Source of the DNA: Parasphingorhabdus flavimaris
Lineage (GTDB): Bacteria > Pseudomonadota > Alphaproteobacteria > Sphingomonadales > Sphingomonadaceae
Assembly (NCBI RefSeq): GCF_013371215.1
Contig: NZ_JABWMH010000002.1
Location: forward strand, 1 to 64,000
Length of the DNA stretch: 64,000 nucleotides
Direction: 5' to 3'
The notes under the pieces were generated by a model. It made no database searches. It saw nothing but the letters and a program-made list of their open reading frames with translations, and had not been told where the DNA came from. Every line of letters begins with the position of its first letter. Within the stretch, counting starts at the first letter, position 1. Of this stretch, positions 33,962 through 43,237 are shown one piece after another. The position numbers and the translations under genes were made by a program.

Positions 33962-34261
33962 AAATTCCATGTGCTCGGCGGGCGGTTGTCAGCGCTGGAC
34001 GGCGTGCGACCCGAAGACATTGCGATCGACAAGCTGATCAAGCGCGTCGAGCAGGGCGGGATTGACGAAGTCGTTCTGGCGATGAATGCCACTTTGGAGG
34101 GTCAGACGACGGCCCATTATATCGCCGAGCGATTGGAAAATTATCCCGTGAGACTCAGTCAGCTGTCGCACGGGATACCGGTGGGCGGTGAGCTGGACTA
34201 TCTCGATGAGGGGACTCTGGCGCAGGCGTTGCGCTCTCGACGGCCGATAAATAGTGATTGA
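33962..34261 (+). pseudogene. recR: recR C-terminal fragment
   Basis: About 98 codons of the Toprim-containing C terminus of the recombination protein Rec[35 protein letters not shown] and the terminal [13 protein letters not shown]. The N-terminal helix-hairpin-helix and zinc finger are missing, cut off at the IS256 end. RecR is a single-copy housekeeping protein, so this piece is either a chromosomal scrap carried along or the broken native gene. Confidence 0.85.
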
Positions 34262-34582
34262 CCCGGTTTCGGTCCAAGCAGTGTTTGGGACGGCCAAAAA
34301 TTTGCCTGGAAACCATCCAAAATGCGGGGAGATCAGGCCGCGCCAGCTATGACGCTACGTCATCCTGCTCTTATTAATTATTCTCTGTTTCCAGAAGATG
34401 CGGGCCATTGGATGTTGGAAGCAAATCGGCTGCTCATTTGTTGCGCCAAAAGTGCCGCATAGGCTGACAATAAAGCCACAGTTTGCAGAAAACGGTGCAT
34501 TGATGCGAGATTTGGCTATCAAATGTGACGGGCTAGGCTATCATTAATGAGGATAAAAAATAAATTTTCAGGAGAGCATGTT
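34262..34582 (+). promoter_or_regulatory. Upstream region of TonB receptor gene
   Basis: About 320 bp, AT-richer than the neighbours, with no gene. It must carry the promoter of the receptor gene at 34583. I could not assign -35/-10 elements or an operator with confidence. Confidence 0.3.
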
Positions 34583-37294
34583 ATGAAATTAGCGTTGAAT
34601 CTATCTGCGTGCGCATTTGCACTTGCAGCAATCACCACCGCCCCCGTTTATGCACAGACGCAATCGGATGCCGCCGACCAAGTTGACGGAAGTGATGAGG
34701 GTGCCGTCGATAATAATGTGATCGTGGTGACCGCACAGGGCCGGTCGCAAGCTTTGTCCGATGTTCCTATTGCTGTTTCGGCCATTAACGCGGAACAATT
34801 GCAGAAGAGTGGGGCAACCGACATTCGTGAGCTCAACCAGCTTGCGCCTTCATTGCTTGTGTCATCGACCGGAAACGAAGCCAATGGCTCTGCCCGTATT
34901 CGCGGTATCGGTACCGTGGGTGACAACCCCGGACTGGAAAGCTCCGTGGCCGTGTTCATCGATGGTGTCTATCGTTCGCGTAGTGGTAATGCGCTCAGCG
35001 AACTTGGCCCGATTGATCGGATCGAAGTTCTGCGGGGTCCGCAAGGAACATTGGGTGGCCGCAACTCTTCTGCCGGTATGATCAGCATTACCACTGCCGC
35101 CCCTGAATTTACATTCTCAGGACATGCCGTAGCATCCTACGGCAATTACAACCAGATACGTCTGGAAGGGGGCATTAATGGCCCGTTGAGCGATACGATT
35201 GCTGCGCGCGTCGACGGCGTTTATTTGAAGCGCGACGGCTTTTACAATGATGTTGTAAACGGAACCGACGTCAATAACAAAGACCGGTTTCTTGTGCGTG
35301 GCCAGCTGTTGTTTGAGCCAAAGGATGGACTGACGGTCCGGGTGATTGGTGACTATTCAAAGAAAGACGAATCCTGCTGTGCAGCGACGTTCGTCCAGCC
35401 TGAATTTGCGCAGCGGGCAAGAGTAAGCCCGGGACTTGATCCTTTCGCTCTTCCACAGCCTGGTGCGCCCGCTCTTACCGACACGGCGAATCCGATCATA
35501 CCGGTGCTGTTGGCGCTCGGTCAAAACAGCAACGCGCTTACGCAAAGTACGTTCAACCGGGATATCTATGTCACACCCGGTCGTTCATATGCCGGTGAGA
35601 CGGAGGATTTTGGCGCTTCGGTTGAACTCAATGCCGAACTGGGTGAGATGAACTTCACGTCGATCACCGGATATCGTGAATATTCCAACTTTCAGGGTAA
35701 TGATACCGATTACACACAGGTAGATATCCTTTATCGCGAGCCGAATGAAAATGCCGGTGCTCGTGAGTTTAAAACCTTTACGCAAGAACTGCGACTGCAG
35801 GGTTCGGCGTTCGACGACAAGCTGGATTGGTTGGTCGGCGGTTTTTACGCCAACGAAAAGCTTGAGGTACGAGATAATCTGCGCTTTGGTTCGCAATATG
35901 GTGCCTTCGCACCATGCCGCATCGTCAATGCCATCAATCCGGCTTTAGCATCTCCAACCAGCTCCGGTTGCCTGAGTGCAGGCGGCAGAGCGGCACTGGC
36001 AGGTGCGTTCGGACCAGCGACACCGTTGATTTTTGCCGGTCTCGATAATCTGGCACAGATTAATGACAAGGGAACGGTGCTCGACACGTATAATCAGAAA
36101 AGCGAAAACTTTGCTTTTTTCACCCACAATATCTTCCACGTTACCGACAAACTCGATCTGACGTTGGGGCTGCGCTACACCAATGAAACAAAGGATTTTA
36201 ACGCGGCCTTTACCAACGACAATACGATGTGTCCGATTCAACGCGCGTTGTTCACGCCGTTACTCAGTACTGGGGTTGCTCCTTTGGCAGCCGGTCTGAT
36301 CGGCCTGTCATGTCAGGGCAATTCAACTTCCGAACTGGATGGTGTAACCTTGGCTGATAGTCGGAGCGAGAATGAATTCACGGGTACGGCTATCCTGTCT
36401 TACAAGCCGGTTGACGATTTGATGCTGTATGCCAGCTATTCGCGCGGCTACAAGGCTGGCGGTTTCAACCTCGACCGGTCTGCGTTGACCAGTTCAACGC
36501 TGGCCAATCCGGCATTGGCGGGCAGCACCGCCAATCTCCAATTTGACCAGGAGACGGTGAACGCCTTTGAAATTGGCGGAAAATACTCGACCCGGGAATT
36601 TTCGCTGAGCGTTGCTGCGTTCCGTCAGCAGTTTGACAGTTTTCAGCTCAATACATTCAATGGCTCCACTTATGTGGTTCAGAATGTAAACGCGTGTAGC
36701 GATGATCTCGGTGGTGCGGATCGCGATGCCAGCGGCGCAACGGGCAATTGTACCCCGGATAACGTCAAATATGGCGCTGTCGCGCAGGGTGTCGAACTGG
36801 AAGCGTCCATCAATCCCGTCAGACATGTAAATGTCTCTATGGGGCTGACATATACCGATACCAGCTATGAAAATAATCTGGTTGGCCGTGATACTGGCTC
36901 TCCACTCGATCCGGCTTTGCGCCTGCTGCCAGGCGACAATCTGTCGAACGCGCCTGAAATCACAGCGACCGCATCGCTGTCCTACACGCCGCCAATCGGC
37001 AACAGCGGATTGACCGGGTTGTTTTACATCAACGCCCGTACCACCAGTGACTATAACACCGGTTCGGATTTGCTTTACGGCAAGGAACAGGACGGGTTTA
37101 CGCTGGTAAATGCGCGTATTGGTATCCGTGGTCCTGACGATAAATGGGCGATCGAAGGCTGGGCACAAAATGTCTTCAATGTTGGTTATTCGCAGGTTGC
37201 GTTCAACACGCCATTTGTCGCATCGCAGCAGACCTATTCGGCCTTCCTTGCGGAACCAAGAACCTATGGCATCACATTGCGTGGCCAGTTCTAA
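34583..37294 (+). CDS. TonB-dependent outer-membrane receptor
   Basis: A 903-residue receptor. Signal peptide MKLALNLSACAFALAAITTA...YAQ, TonB-box-like VIVVTAQGRSQALSDVPIAV, plug motif RIEVLRGPQGTLGGRNSSAG and a long barrel ending in TLRGQF. ATG 34583 with AGGAGAG spaced 6-7 nt is preferred over the upstream start at 34547. At over 900 residues it belongs to the large sphingomonad receptor group with long loops, like the one at 39801. Ligand unknown. The gene is complete, although an IS701 transposase stop lies only 2 nt beyond its own stop. Confidence 0.92.
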   Translation: MKLALNLSACAFALAAITTAPVYAQTQSDAADQVDGSDEGAVDNNVIVVTAQGRSQALSDVPIAVSAINAEQLQKSGATDIRELNQLAPSLLVSSTGNEANGSARIRGIGTVGDNPGLESSVAVFIDGVYRSRSGNALSELGPIDRIEVLRGPQGTLGGRNSSAGMISITTAAPEFTFSGHAVASYGNYNQIRLEGGINGPLSDTIAARVDGVYLKRDGFYNDVVNGTDVNNKDRFLVRGQLLFEPKDGLTVRVIGDYSKKDESCCAATFVQPEFAQRARVSPGLDPFALPQPGAPALTDTANPIIPVLLALGQNSNALTQSTFNRDIYVTPGRSYAGETEDFGASVELNAELGEMNFTSITGYREYSNFQGNDTDYTQVDILYREPNENAGAREFKTFTQELRLQGSAFDDKLDWLVGGFYANEKLEVRDNLRFGSQYGAFAPCRIVNAINPALASPTSSGCLSAGGRAALAGAFGPATPLIFAGLDNLAQINDKGTVLDTYNQKSENFAFFTHNIFHVTDKLDLTLGLRYTNETKDFNAAFTNDNTMCPIQRALFTPLLSTGVAPLAAGLIGLSCQGNSTSELDGVTLADSRSENEFTGTAILSYKPVDDLMLYASYSRGYKAGGFNLDRSALTSSTLANPALAGSTANLQFDQETVNAFEIGGKYSTREFSLSVAAFRQQFDSFQLNTFNGSTYVVQNVNACSDDLGGADRDASGATGNCTPDNVKYGAVAQGVELEASINPVRHVNVSMGLTYTDTSYENNLVGRDTGSPLDPALRLLPGDNLSNAPEITATASLSYTPPIGNSGLTGLFYINARTTSDYNTGSDLLYGKEQDGFTLVNARIGIRGPDDKWAIEGWAQNVFNVGYSQVAFNTPFVASQQTYSAFLAEPRTYGITLRGQF

Positions 37295-37296
37295 CA

Positions 37297-38044
37297 CTAC
37301 TTTGGCAGATTTGTGAGCGAGCGATGAGAGATGCAGTGTCCGCACTGTGGGCACGTCAGATCAGGAGGTTTGGCGAGGCGTTCAATGATGGTCTGCCTGA
37401 TCGTCGGCAGGCTCGGCTGTGGTGGCGACCCGGCGATTCTTTTTTCCCCCTTGGCCTGCTTGAGGAGGCGGGATTGCAGGAAGGCCAAGGCAATCATCGA
37501 CATCAGCGCATGTCGGTGAAGCCCCTTCCATGATCGGCCTTCGAAGTGATCGAGGCCGAGCTCTTCCTTGAGTTGCTGATGTCCCTGTTCGCAGACCCAA
37601 CGGGCCTTGATGGCTCCGGCAAGCGGCTTGATCGGCGTGTCGGAGGACAGGTTGGGGAGGTAGTATTTGCGCTCGCCGGTTGAGCGATGTGCGCCGACCA
37701 GCCACACTTCCTCGCCGGGCAGATGTTGCGCGCCACTGTTCCGGATGCGTTGAGGCGGGCCATCGGCAACTCGCACGCGAACGGCGGCGAAGCGTGCCGA
37801 GAGCAGCCCCTTGGTTCCGCGCCGCCAACTGACCTTGCGCCACTTTGCTACCTCCAACATCGCCTTTGCCGATACCGATGTAGCGTCGGGAATGTGCCGC
37901 TTGCGGGGGCGACCACGCCCGGCGACGGGAAAAATCATCGCCACGTCGGCGGGATAGACTTTCTGCTTGTACGGGATGCCGACGGCCCATGTGAGGCCGC
38001 GTGCACTTGCCCAACATTGATACGTATTGAGGGGCCACACCCAC
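37297..38044 (-). pseudogene. IS701-type transposase, N-terminally truncated
   Basis: About 250 codons of a DDE transposase of the IS701 group: VYPADVAMIFPVAGRGRPRK, EEVWLVGAHRSTGERKYYL, ARWVCEQGHQQLKEELGLDH and FEGRSWKGLHRHALM. The N terminus, roughly 170 residues with the first catalytic Asp residues, is missing; the frame runs into the left inverted repeat of the IS4-like element at 38045. Its stop at 37297 converges on the TonB-receptor stop. Confidence 0.82.
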
Positions 38045-39615
38045 GTAAGCGTGGCGAGGACCTTCCAATTACCCACAAGTCTTACGGATGGCGTTGGCAC
38101 CGATTTTGATGTCCATGAGGCGGGTCCATCCTCGCCAGATCACAATGTTACCTGGAGACGGGTCATTGGCGCGAGCGAGATAGCCGCCGAGCCGCGCGAT
38201 TTCGTACAGGTAATCGGATATGGTTCTGAGCCTGGGCACCTTCTTTCTGGAAGCCACAAGATGATCGATCAGGACGATTTCGTCATCGGTCAGCGCGAGC
38301 CTGGGTGATGCGGAAGGCGCGGCGCGATTGATCATGGTCATCCAGAAGATGCGCCATGACAGGATGCAGAATATTGCGATCAGATTGACAAGTCGATCGG
38401 CAGTCCGGAGCCGTGCATCCTCAGCCCGACAGCCGGATTTTAGTATCTTGTGGAAAAGCTCGATCTTCCAGCGTTGGGCGTACCAGTCGAGCTTTTCAAT
38501 CGCTTCGGCAGGCGTTGTTACCGGCAGATCAGTGATAAGCCTCCAATCGATAGGGGGCCCGCCCTTCAGGTGCTCTACACTCACGGGCATGCAGGATGGT
38601 AAGGTTGAGAGACGGATAGCGCTTTTGCTTGCCGATCGGTGGCAACACCTGGATCCGTCTATAGCGTAACTCAATGTCGGCATGATCGTCCTTGTCGATG
38701 ACGACCCGTTGCATGCCCTGCACGGAAACCTCGCTCATTTCGTCGGCAATGGTGTGGTCACCGTCACCGGCCAGACGATCGACACAGGTGCGGACCAGAA
38801 AATGTGTGCCGAGTGCCTGCGCTTCGCAAAAGAATTCGTAAATGTCGTTCTCCCGGTCGCCGATGTGGACCAGTCGCTCGGACTCGCCCAGCATAGCGGT
38901 CGACTGACGCATGTTCTCGAGCCAGCGGTAGCTTTCCTTCTCCTCGTTCGGCACACGCGTAGGATTGATCCTTCGTTTCAGCGCGTTGGTGCCCTTGAAT
39001 TTGGTGCGGGTCCAGAATTTCGCTGCTGTCAGACCCAGCGGCAATCCCTCGGTCGTGATCGCAAGGCTAGAATGCATGAGCAGGCCACAGACCGTATGAA
39101 GTCGCAGCCTGCCATTTTCATCGCGTCGGCTGGGTGCCAGGCCGATTGCACCGATTTTTTCCGGCGCGCGGCGTTGATAGGAGAATTCAGTGGTGTCCTG
39201 TAGAACGAGGATTGGCCCTTCAAGCGTTCCAACACGCGCTCGCGTTGCTTGAAAATGGCCGGCGAGGATTTCGCCTTCGTTCACTGAGCCGTTAGACAGG
39301 AAGCGGTAAGCTGCCTTGGTATTGGCCCAGTCCTGACAGGCCATCGGGATCGGTGCGCCAATCGCTCCTGCCATCTGCGCAAGCATCGTTCTAAGCCGCT
39401 CGCCCAGACGCTTGTCGCGAAATGCGCCGATATCAACTTCCCCATCGGCCCATCTCACTGCGTCGAAACCAGAATTCCCCCTTGTGCACCCCGTCAGCTA
39501 TTTCAGGTGCCAGAGGATGAATCATACCCGATTCCACGTGAGCAAGGTCCGCGCGGCCAATGGAATCACACGTGCGACGACTTGTGGGTAATTGGAAGGT
39601 CCTTGCCACGCTTAC
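38045..39615 (-). mobile_element. IS4/Tn5-like element with frameshifted transposase
   Basis: Inverted repeats of 37 bp at 38045-38081 and 39579-39615 with one mismatch bound a 1571-bp element. The minus-strand transposase starts at ATG 39458 with the Tn5-type DNA-binding domain (FRDKRLGERL, CQDWANTKAAYRFLSNGSV). It continues through VHIGDRENDIYEF and ends with the YAQRWKIELFHKILKSGC Glu region. One extra base in a G/C run near 38565 shifts the frame after ECRAPEGRAP, so it is probably inactive unless recoded. No target-site duplication is seen. Confidence 0.83.
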
Positions 39616-39743
39616 AGCACGCCTCGCCCTTGGGAGTTAGTCTCCATGCACGGCTTTCCTGATCGCAAAATGGCTGCCAATTTCGAGATATATCTAAAAT
39701 CCGGATCAGGTCGCGCTTTCGCCAAAAGGCATCTTAGATGATC

Positions 39744-39780
39744 AAAAAAAGCCCCGCCGGTTTCCCGGCAGGGCTTTCTT
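39744..39780 (-). terminator. Rho-independent terminator of the 39801 TonB-receptor gene
   Basis: Hairpin AAAGCCCCGCCGG / CCGGCAGGGCTTT with a TTTC loop, followed on the minus strand by a run of T. It lies about 20 bp after the receptor stop. Confidence 0.9.
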
Positions 39781-39800
39781 CATATCATGGTCGCTTCAGA

Positions 39801-42752
39801 TCAGAACTTGAAGCCAGCTCCAATACCATAGCGGCGTGGCTCAAGTGAGAAGATATTCGTGTACAAGCCCGACGACTGATCGGTGACATATAGTCCGGTC
39901 TCCGAGTTGCTGTCGAAAATATTCTGGACAAATCCACGAACATACCAGCGGTCATCCGTACCGTTCAACTGAATCTGGGCGTTTGCTTGCGCATAACCTT
40001 TGATCCGGTTGACATTGCCGTTGAAGATACTGCCGAAACTTTCACCGGTATAAGCAAGGTCAACACGCGGGACCAGACTCATGCCATTGTCAAAGTTCAT
40101 GGTATATTGCACGCCAGTGGAGAATTTCAGCTGAGGTGCCTGTGGCAACTGGTTCCCACGAATGTTCTTGGGAACACCGGCAGAGAAATACTCGATCCCG
40201 CCAAAGGCTGCCGGAACAACGCCTGCACCAGCAAAAGCTCCTTGGGCCGCTGCGTCCAGCACAGCGCAAATACCAAAGGCACCGGTTGAAGCAATGCCAC
40301 CATCAGCAGGGAATGCCGTGGTTGGTTGCAGGCCTGCTCCAGGTGCAAGTCCCGGCACCAGACCGGCATTGATCGCACCATTTATCGTGTTGACAAAAGC
40401 ATTTACACCAGCTGCATTTCCGGACGTGGAAGCCACCGCACAATTGGATGCATTGGTAATATCCTGGATGATGACCGCATCCGACCGGCCTCCGCCAAAA
40501 TCGCGCGGATCGCTGTTAAACGTATCGCCCTTGACCTTGGTGTGCAGATAGCTGAAGCCCATGTTGATCATCCAGTCCGGATCAGGACGAATGACTGCCT
40601 CGACTTCCGCACCGTAAATATCGGCATCGATATTTTCGTTTACAGCGGTCCGAGCAACAATCTTGCTGAGCTGCAAACCCTTATATTTATAGTAGAATGC
40701 AGTCAGGTTGAGTTGCAGAGCCCCATCGCCAAATGTATTTTTCGATCCGATTTCAAACGCATCGACCTGCTCGGGCCGGAAGGATTCCGGAGCTGCGAAA
40801 ATTGGCTGCAGTGGCGGATTTATACCACCTGACTTATAACCGCGAGAATAGGATGCATAGATCAGATTGTCGTCGGTGATTTTATAATCAAGCACCGCAC
40901 GGCCAGTGATTTCATTGAACTTGACCTCCCGATTCTGGAAAAGTTGATTACCGGGTATACCTGGATCGGCATCCAAAGATCCGACGAATGGTGATTCAAA
41001 CGCATCGGTTGTTTGACTATATGGCACAAGGAAGTCTGCCAGCGTTGTACGCGCTCTAACTTTTTTCTTGTCGTTGTTGTAACGCAGTCCACCCGTCAGT
41101 TTCAGCTTGTCGCTGATATCGAAATAGACTTCGCCGAACAGGCCATAGGATTTGACCGTCAGATCATCCGAATGGTTGCGATAATATGGCGTGCCGAGGA
41201 ATGAAGGCGGCAAGCCATCGGCAAGCGAAATGAAGCTACCGAGCAAACCTGCCCCATAATCGAGCCCGAAGGCGTTCACATAATAGCTGTTCTCGGTCAG
41301 ATGAGAGTCGGCATAAATACCGCCGACCAGGAAGTTGAACGGACCATCCAGATCGCTTGAGATGATCGCCTCGACGGACCAACTGCTGTTATCCAGATTC
41401 GACCGGTCAAATTGAAGCGGTGTTGCGTCGCAAATGCTGTTGCCCCCAAATACCCCGAGACCGGTGGTATCAGTATCTGAAGTACAAAGCACGCCGTTCG
41501 GTCCATCCGGAATGATCGCAGAAGCAAGAGGTGCAAAATAAGCTGCAGGAAGACCTGGGATCGCACCAGCTGCAGCTGCAGCAAGCGTGTTTAATCCAGT
41601 TGCATAAATATCCCTACGGCCAATATTGTTGTTATAGTCCTGCCGAGAATCCAGCTTGACCTTCTGGTAGGTACCGGAAAGTTGCGCGCTGATCGGCCCG
41701 AAGTCATGTTCGATCTTGCCCTGGAACGTCAACTCGCTGGCAAAATATTCCGGCGTGAAGGCCGTGTTGACCGTCCGCGGATCCGCGGGAACGGAAACAC
41801 CTGCATATTGGTCTGGACCGTAAAGACTACCGAGAGCAAAAGCCGTTGGAATACCCTGAGTTGCAAGGAATTCGCGCGACGATAATGTAGCCGCAATAGT
41901 CGAGTTCGCGTTGAACGATTCTGCATTGCGAGAACTGTTCAGACAACCCAAAATACCTGTAGGGTCACGTTGACAATATTGCTTCTGAATCCGCATACGA
42001 TTGTCATCTTCGCGGAAATATGAAGCATAAAGGTCAATCGTCGTATCCGCAGTTGGTTCGAAACGCAGCGAACCACGCACCGAATACATATCCCGGTCAT
42101 CAAGATCAGGGCCGCCGTTAAGATTGGTGGTATAACCATCGCGTTTTACATAAACGCCGGCACCACGGAATGCGATATTGTCACCGATGGGAATGTTGAC
42201 CATGCCCTTGACTTTGATCGCGTTATAATTGCCATATTCGGCATCGCCGGATGCCTTGAACTCTCCCATTTGTGGCTTGGCAGTGACAACATTGACCACA
42301 CCCGCGGTCGCATTGCGTCCGAACAACGTGCCTTGCGGACCGCGCAGCACTTCGACGCGTTCGAGATCGAAAAATTCTGTTTCAAAAAGTCGCGTCGCGA
42401 AAAGAGGCGAATCGTTCAGGTGAATGGCGGTTGCCTGATCACACGACGCGCCGACACAAAGATCGCCGATCCCGCGAATTGTAAAACTGGAACTGACAAA
42501 ATTGGTTTTGGTAAAGGTGATGTTCGGGAGCGTTAGCTGGAGATCGGAACTGTTCTCGATCTGTTGGGCTTCCAAGGCTGCCCCGGAAAATGCGGAAACC
42601 GCAATCGGTACATCCTGAGCACTTTGTGCCTGCCTCTGCGCGGTCACGATAATGACATTGCTATCAATGGTACCATCATCACGGTCCTGCGCCATGGCAG
42701 GTACGGACATTGTAGATATAGCTGTGGCGGCTAATAATAACGATTTACGCAT
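39801..42752 (-). CDS. TonB-dependent outer-membrane receptor
   Basis: A 983-residue receptor. Signal peptide MRKSLLLAATAISTMSVPAMAQ, TonB-box-like NVIIVTAQRQAQSAQDVPIA, plug motif RVEVLRGPQGTLFGRNATAG and a barrel ending in GAGFKF. Two Cys in DLCVGASCDQ of the plug could form a disulphide. Complete, with its own terminator. The upstream region holds an 11-base G tract about 50 bp before the start codon, a possible source of expression switching. Ligand unknown; neighbours are only IS elements. Confidence 0.92.
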   Translation of the reverse strand: MRKSLLLAATAISTMSVPAMAQDRDDGTIDSNVIIVTAQRQAQSAQDVPIAVSAFSGAALEAQQIENSSDLQLTLPNITFTKTNFVSSSFTIRGIGDLCVGASCDQATAIHLNDSPLFATRLFETEFFDLERVEVLRGPQGTLFGRNATAGVVNVVTAKPQMGEFKASGDAEYGNYNAIKVKGMVNIPIGDNIAFRGAGVYVKRDGYTTNLNGGPDLDDRDMYSVRGSLRFEPTADTTIDLYASYFREDDNRMRIQKQYCQRDPTGILGCLNSSRNAESFNANSTIAATLSSREFLATQGIPTAFALGSLYGPDQYAGVSVPADPRTVNTAFTPEYFASELTFQGKIEHDFGPISAQLSGTYQKVKLDSRQDYNNNIGRRDIYATGLNTLAAAAAGAIPGLPAAYFAPLASAIIPDGPNGVLCTSDTDTTGLGVFGGNSICDATPLQFDRSNLDNSSWSVEAIISSDLDGPFNFLVGGIYADSHLTENSYYVNAFGLDYGAGLLGSFISLADGLPPSFLGTPYYRNHSDDLTVKSYGLFGEVYFDISDKLKLTGGLRYNNDKKKVRARTTLADFLVPYSQTTDAFESPFVGSLDADPGIPGNQLFQNREVKFNEITGRAVLDYKITDDNLIYASYSRGYKSGGINPPLQPIFAAPESFRPEQVDAFEIGSKNTFGDGALQLNLTAFYYKYKGLQLSKIVARTAVNENIDADIYGAEVEAVIRPDPDWMINMGFSYLHTKVKGDTFNSDPRDFGGGRSDAVIIQDITNASNCAVASTSGNAAGVNAFVNTINGAINAGLVPGLAPGAGLQPTTAFPADGGIASTGAFGICAVLDAAAQGAFAGAGVVPAAFGGIEYFSAGVPKNIRGNQLPQAPQLKFSTGVQYTMNFDNGMSLVPRVDLAYTGESFGSIFNGNVNRIKGYAQANAQIQLNGTDDRWYVRGFVQNIFDSNSETGLYVTDQSSGLYTNIFSLEPRRYGIGAGFKF

Positions 42753-43041
42753 TTCTCTCTCCCAAATCCCAACATTTTATCGGAGAGTGATATTTTTACG
42801 CACCCCCCCCCCCATTCCGTTATTACTTAACTAATCGCTCGATTAAGTCCAGGCTCAAATCGTGAAACATCTAGTTTTGCTCCATTTTAGCACGATACAC
42901 AGGCAAATTGATGCAATTTTGCTACAAAAAAGCCCTGCCGATTTCTCGGCAGGGCCATATTTTGTAATTTTAATGTCTCACCTTTGAAGGAAACTCACCA
43001 GCTTATAGCTGGTAGAAGACTTCAGCCGTTATTGTTTGCTC
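42753..43041. promoter_or_regulatory. Upstream region of TonB receptor: homopolymer tract and hairpin
   Basis: A run of 11 C on the plus strand (42803-42813; G11 in the receptor's sense) lies about 50 bp before the start. At 42932-42955 a hairpin GCCCTGCCGA/TCGGCAGGGC with A and T runs on both sides looks like a bidirectional terminator. It is similar in core sequence to the one at 39751. No gene is seen. Confidence 0.6.
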
Positions 43042-43102
43042 AGCACTATCCTCCAGAAAATGACCGGCTCGCAGGCGAAGTCATTTTCTGGAGGATAGTG
43101 CT
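43042..43102. repeat. Large perfect palindrome (22-bp arms)
   Basis: Arms 43042-43063 and 43081-43102 are perfect inverted copies (AGCACTATCCTCCAGAAAATGA and complement), with a 17-nt spacer. It ends 17 bp from the IS21 left end. It could be a mobile-element end, a MITE-like scrap or a terminator; no T run follows. Confidence 0.7.
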
Positions 43103-43237
43103 TATGCCATATTCACGCGTGAGAACGGCGGTGCAAAAGTCGGCCACGGTAGCGGCGGGATGAGCTTGCTGCGGGCGGTGTAAAAGTCGTCCACCTTTAC
43201 CCTTTCTGGCGACAGGGAGGGCGGGAGGATTTTTACT

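Noticed and set aside
42932-42955. Hairpin considered as a CRISPR or REP repeat
   Set aside because: Only two similar copies exist (also 39751-39776), each with T runs, so they are transcription terminators.
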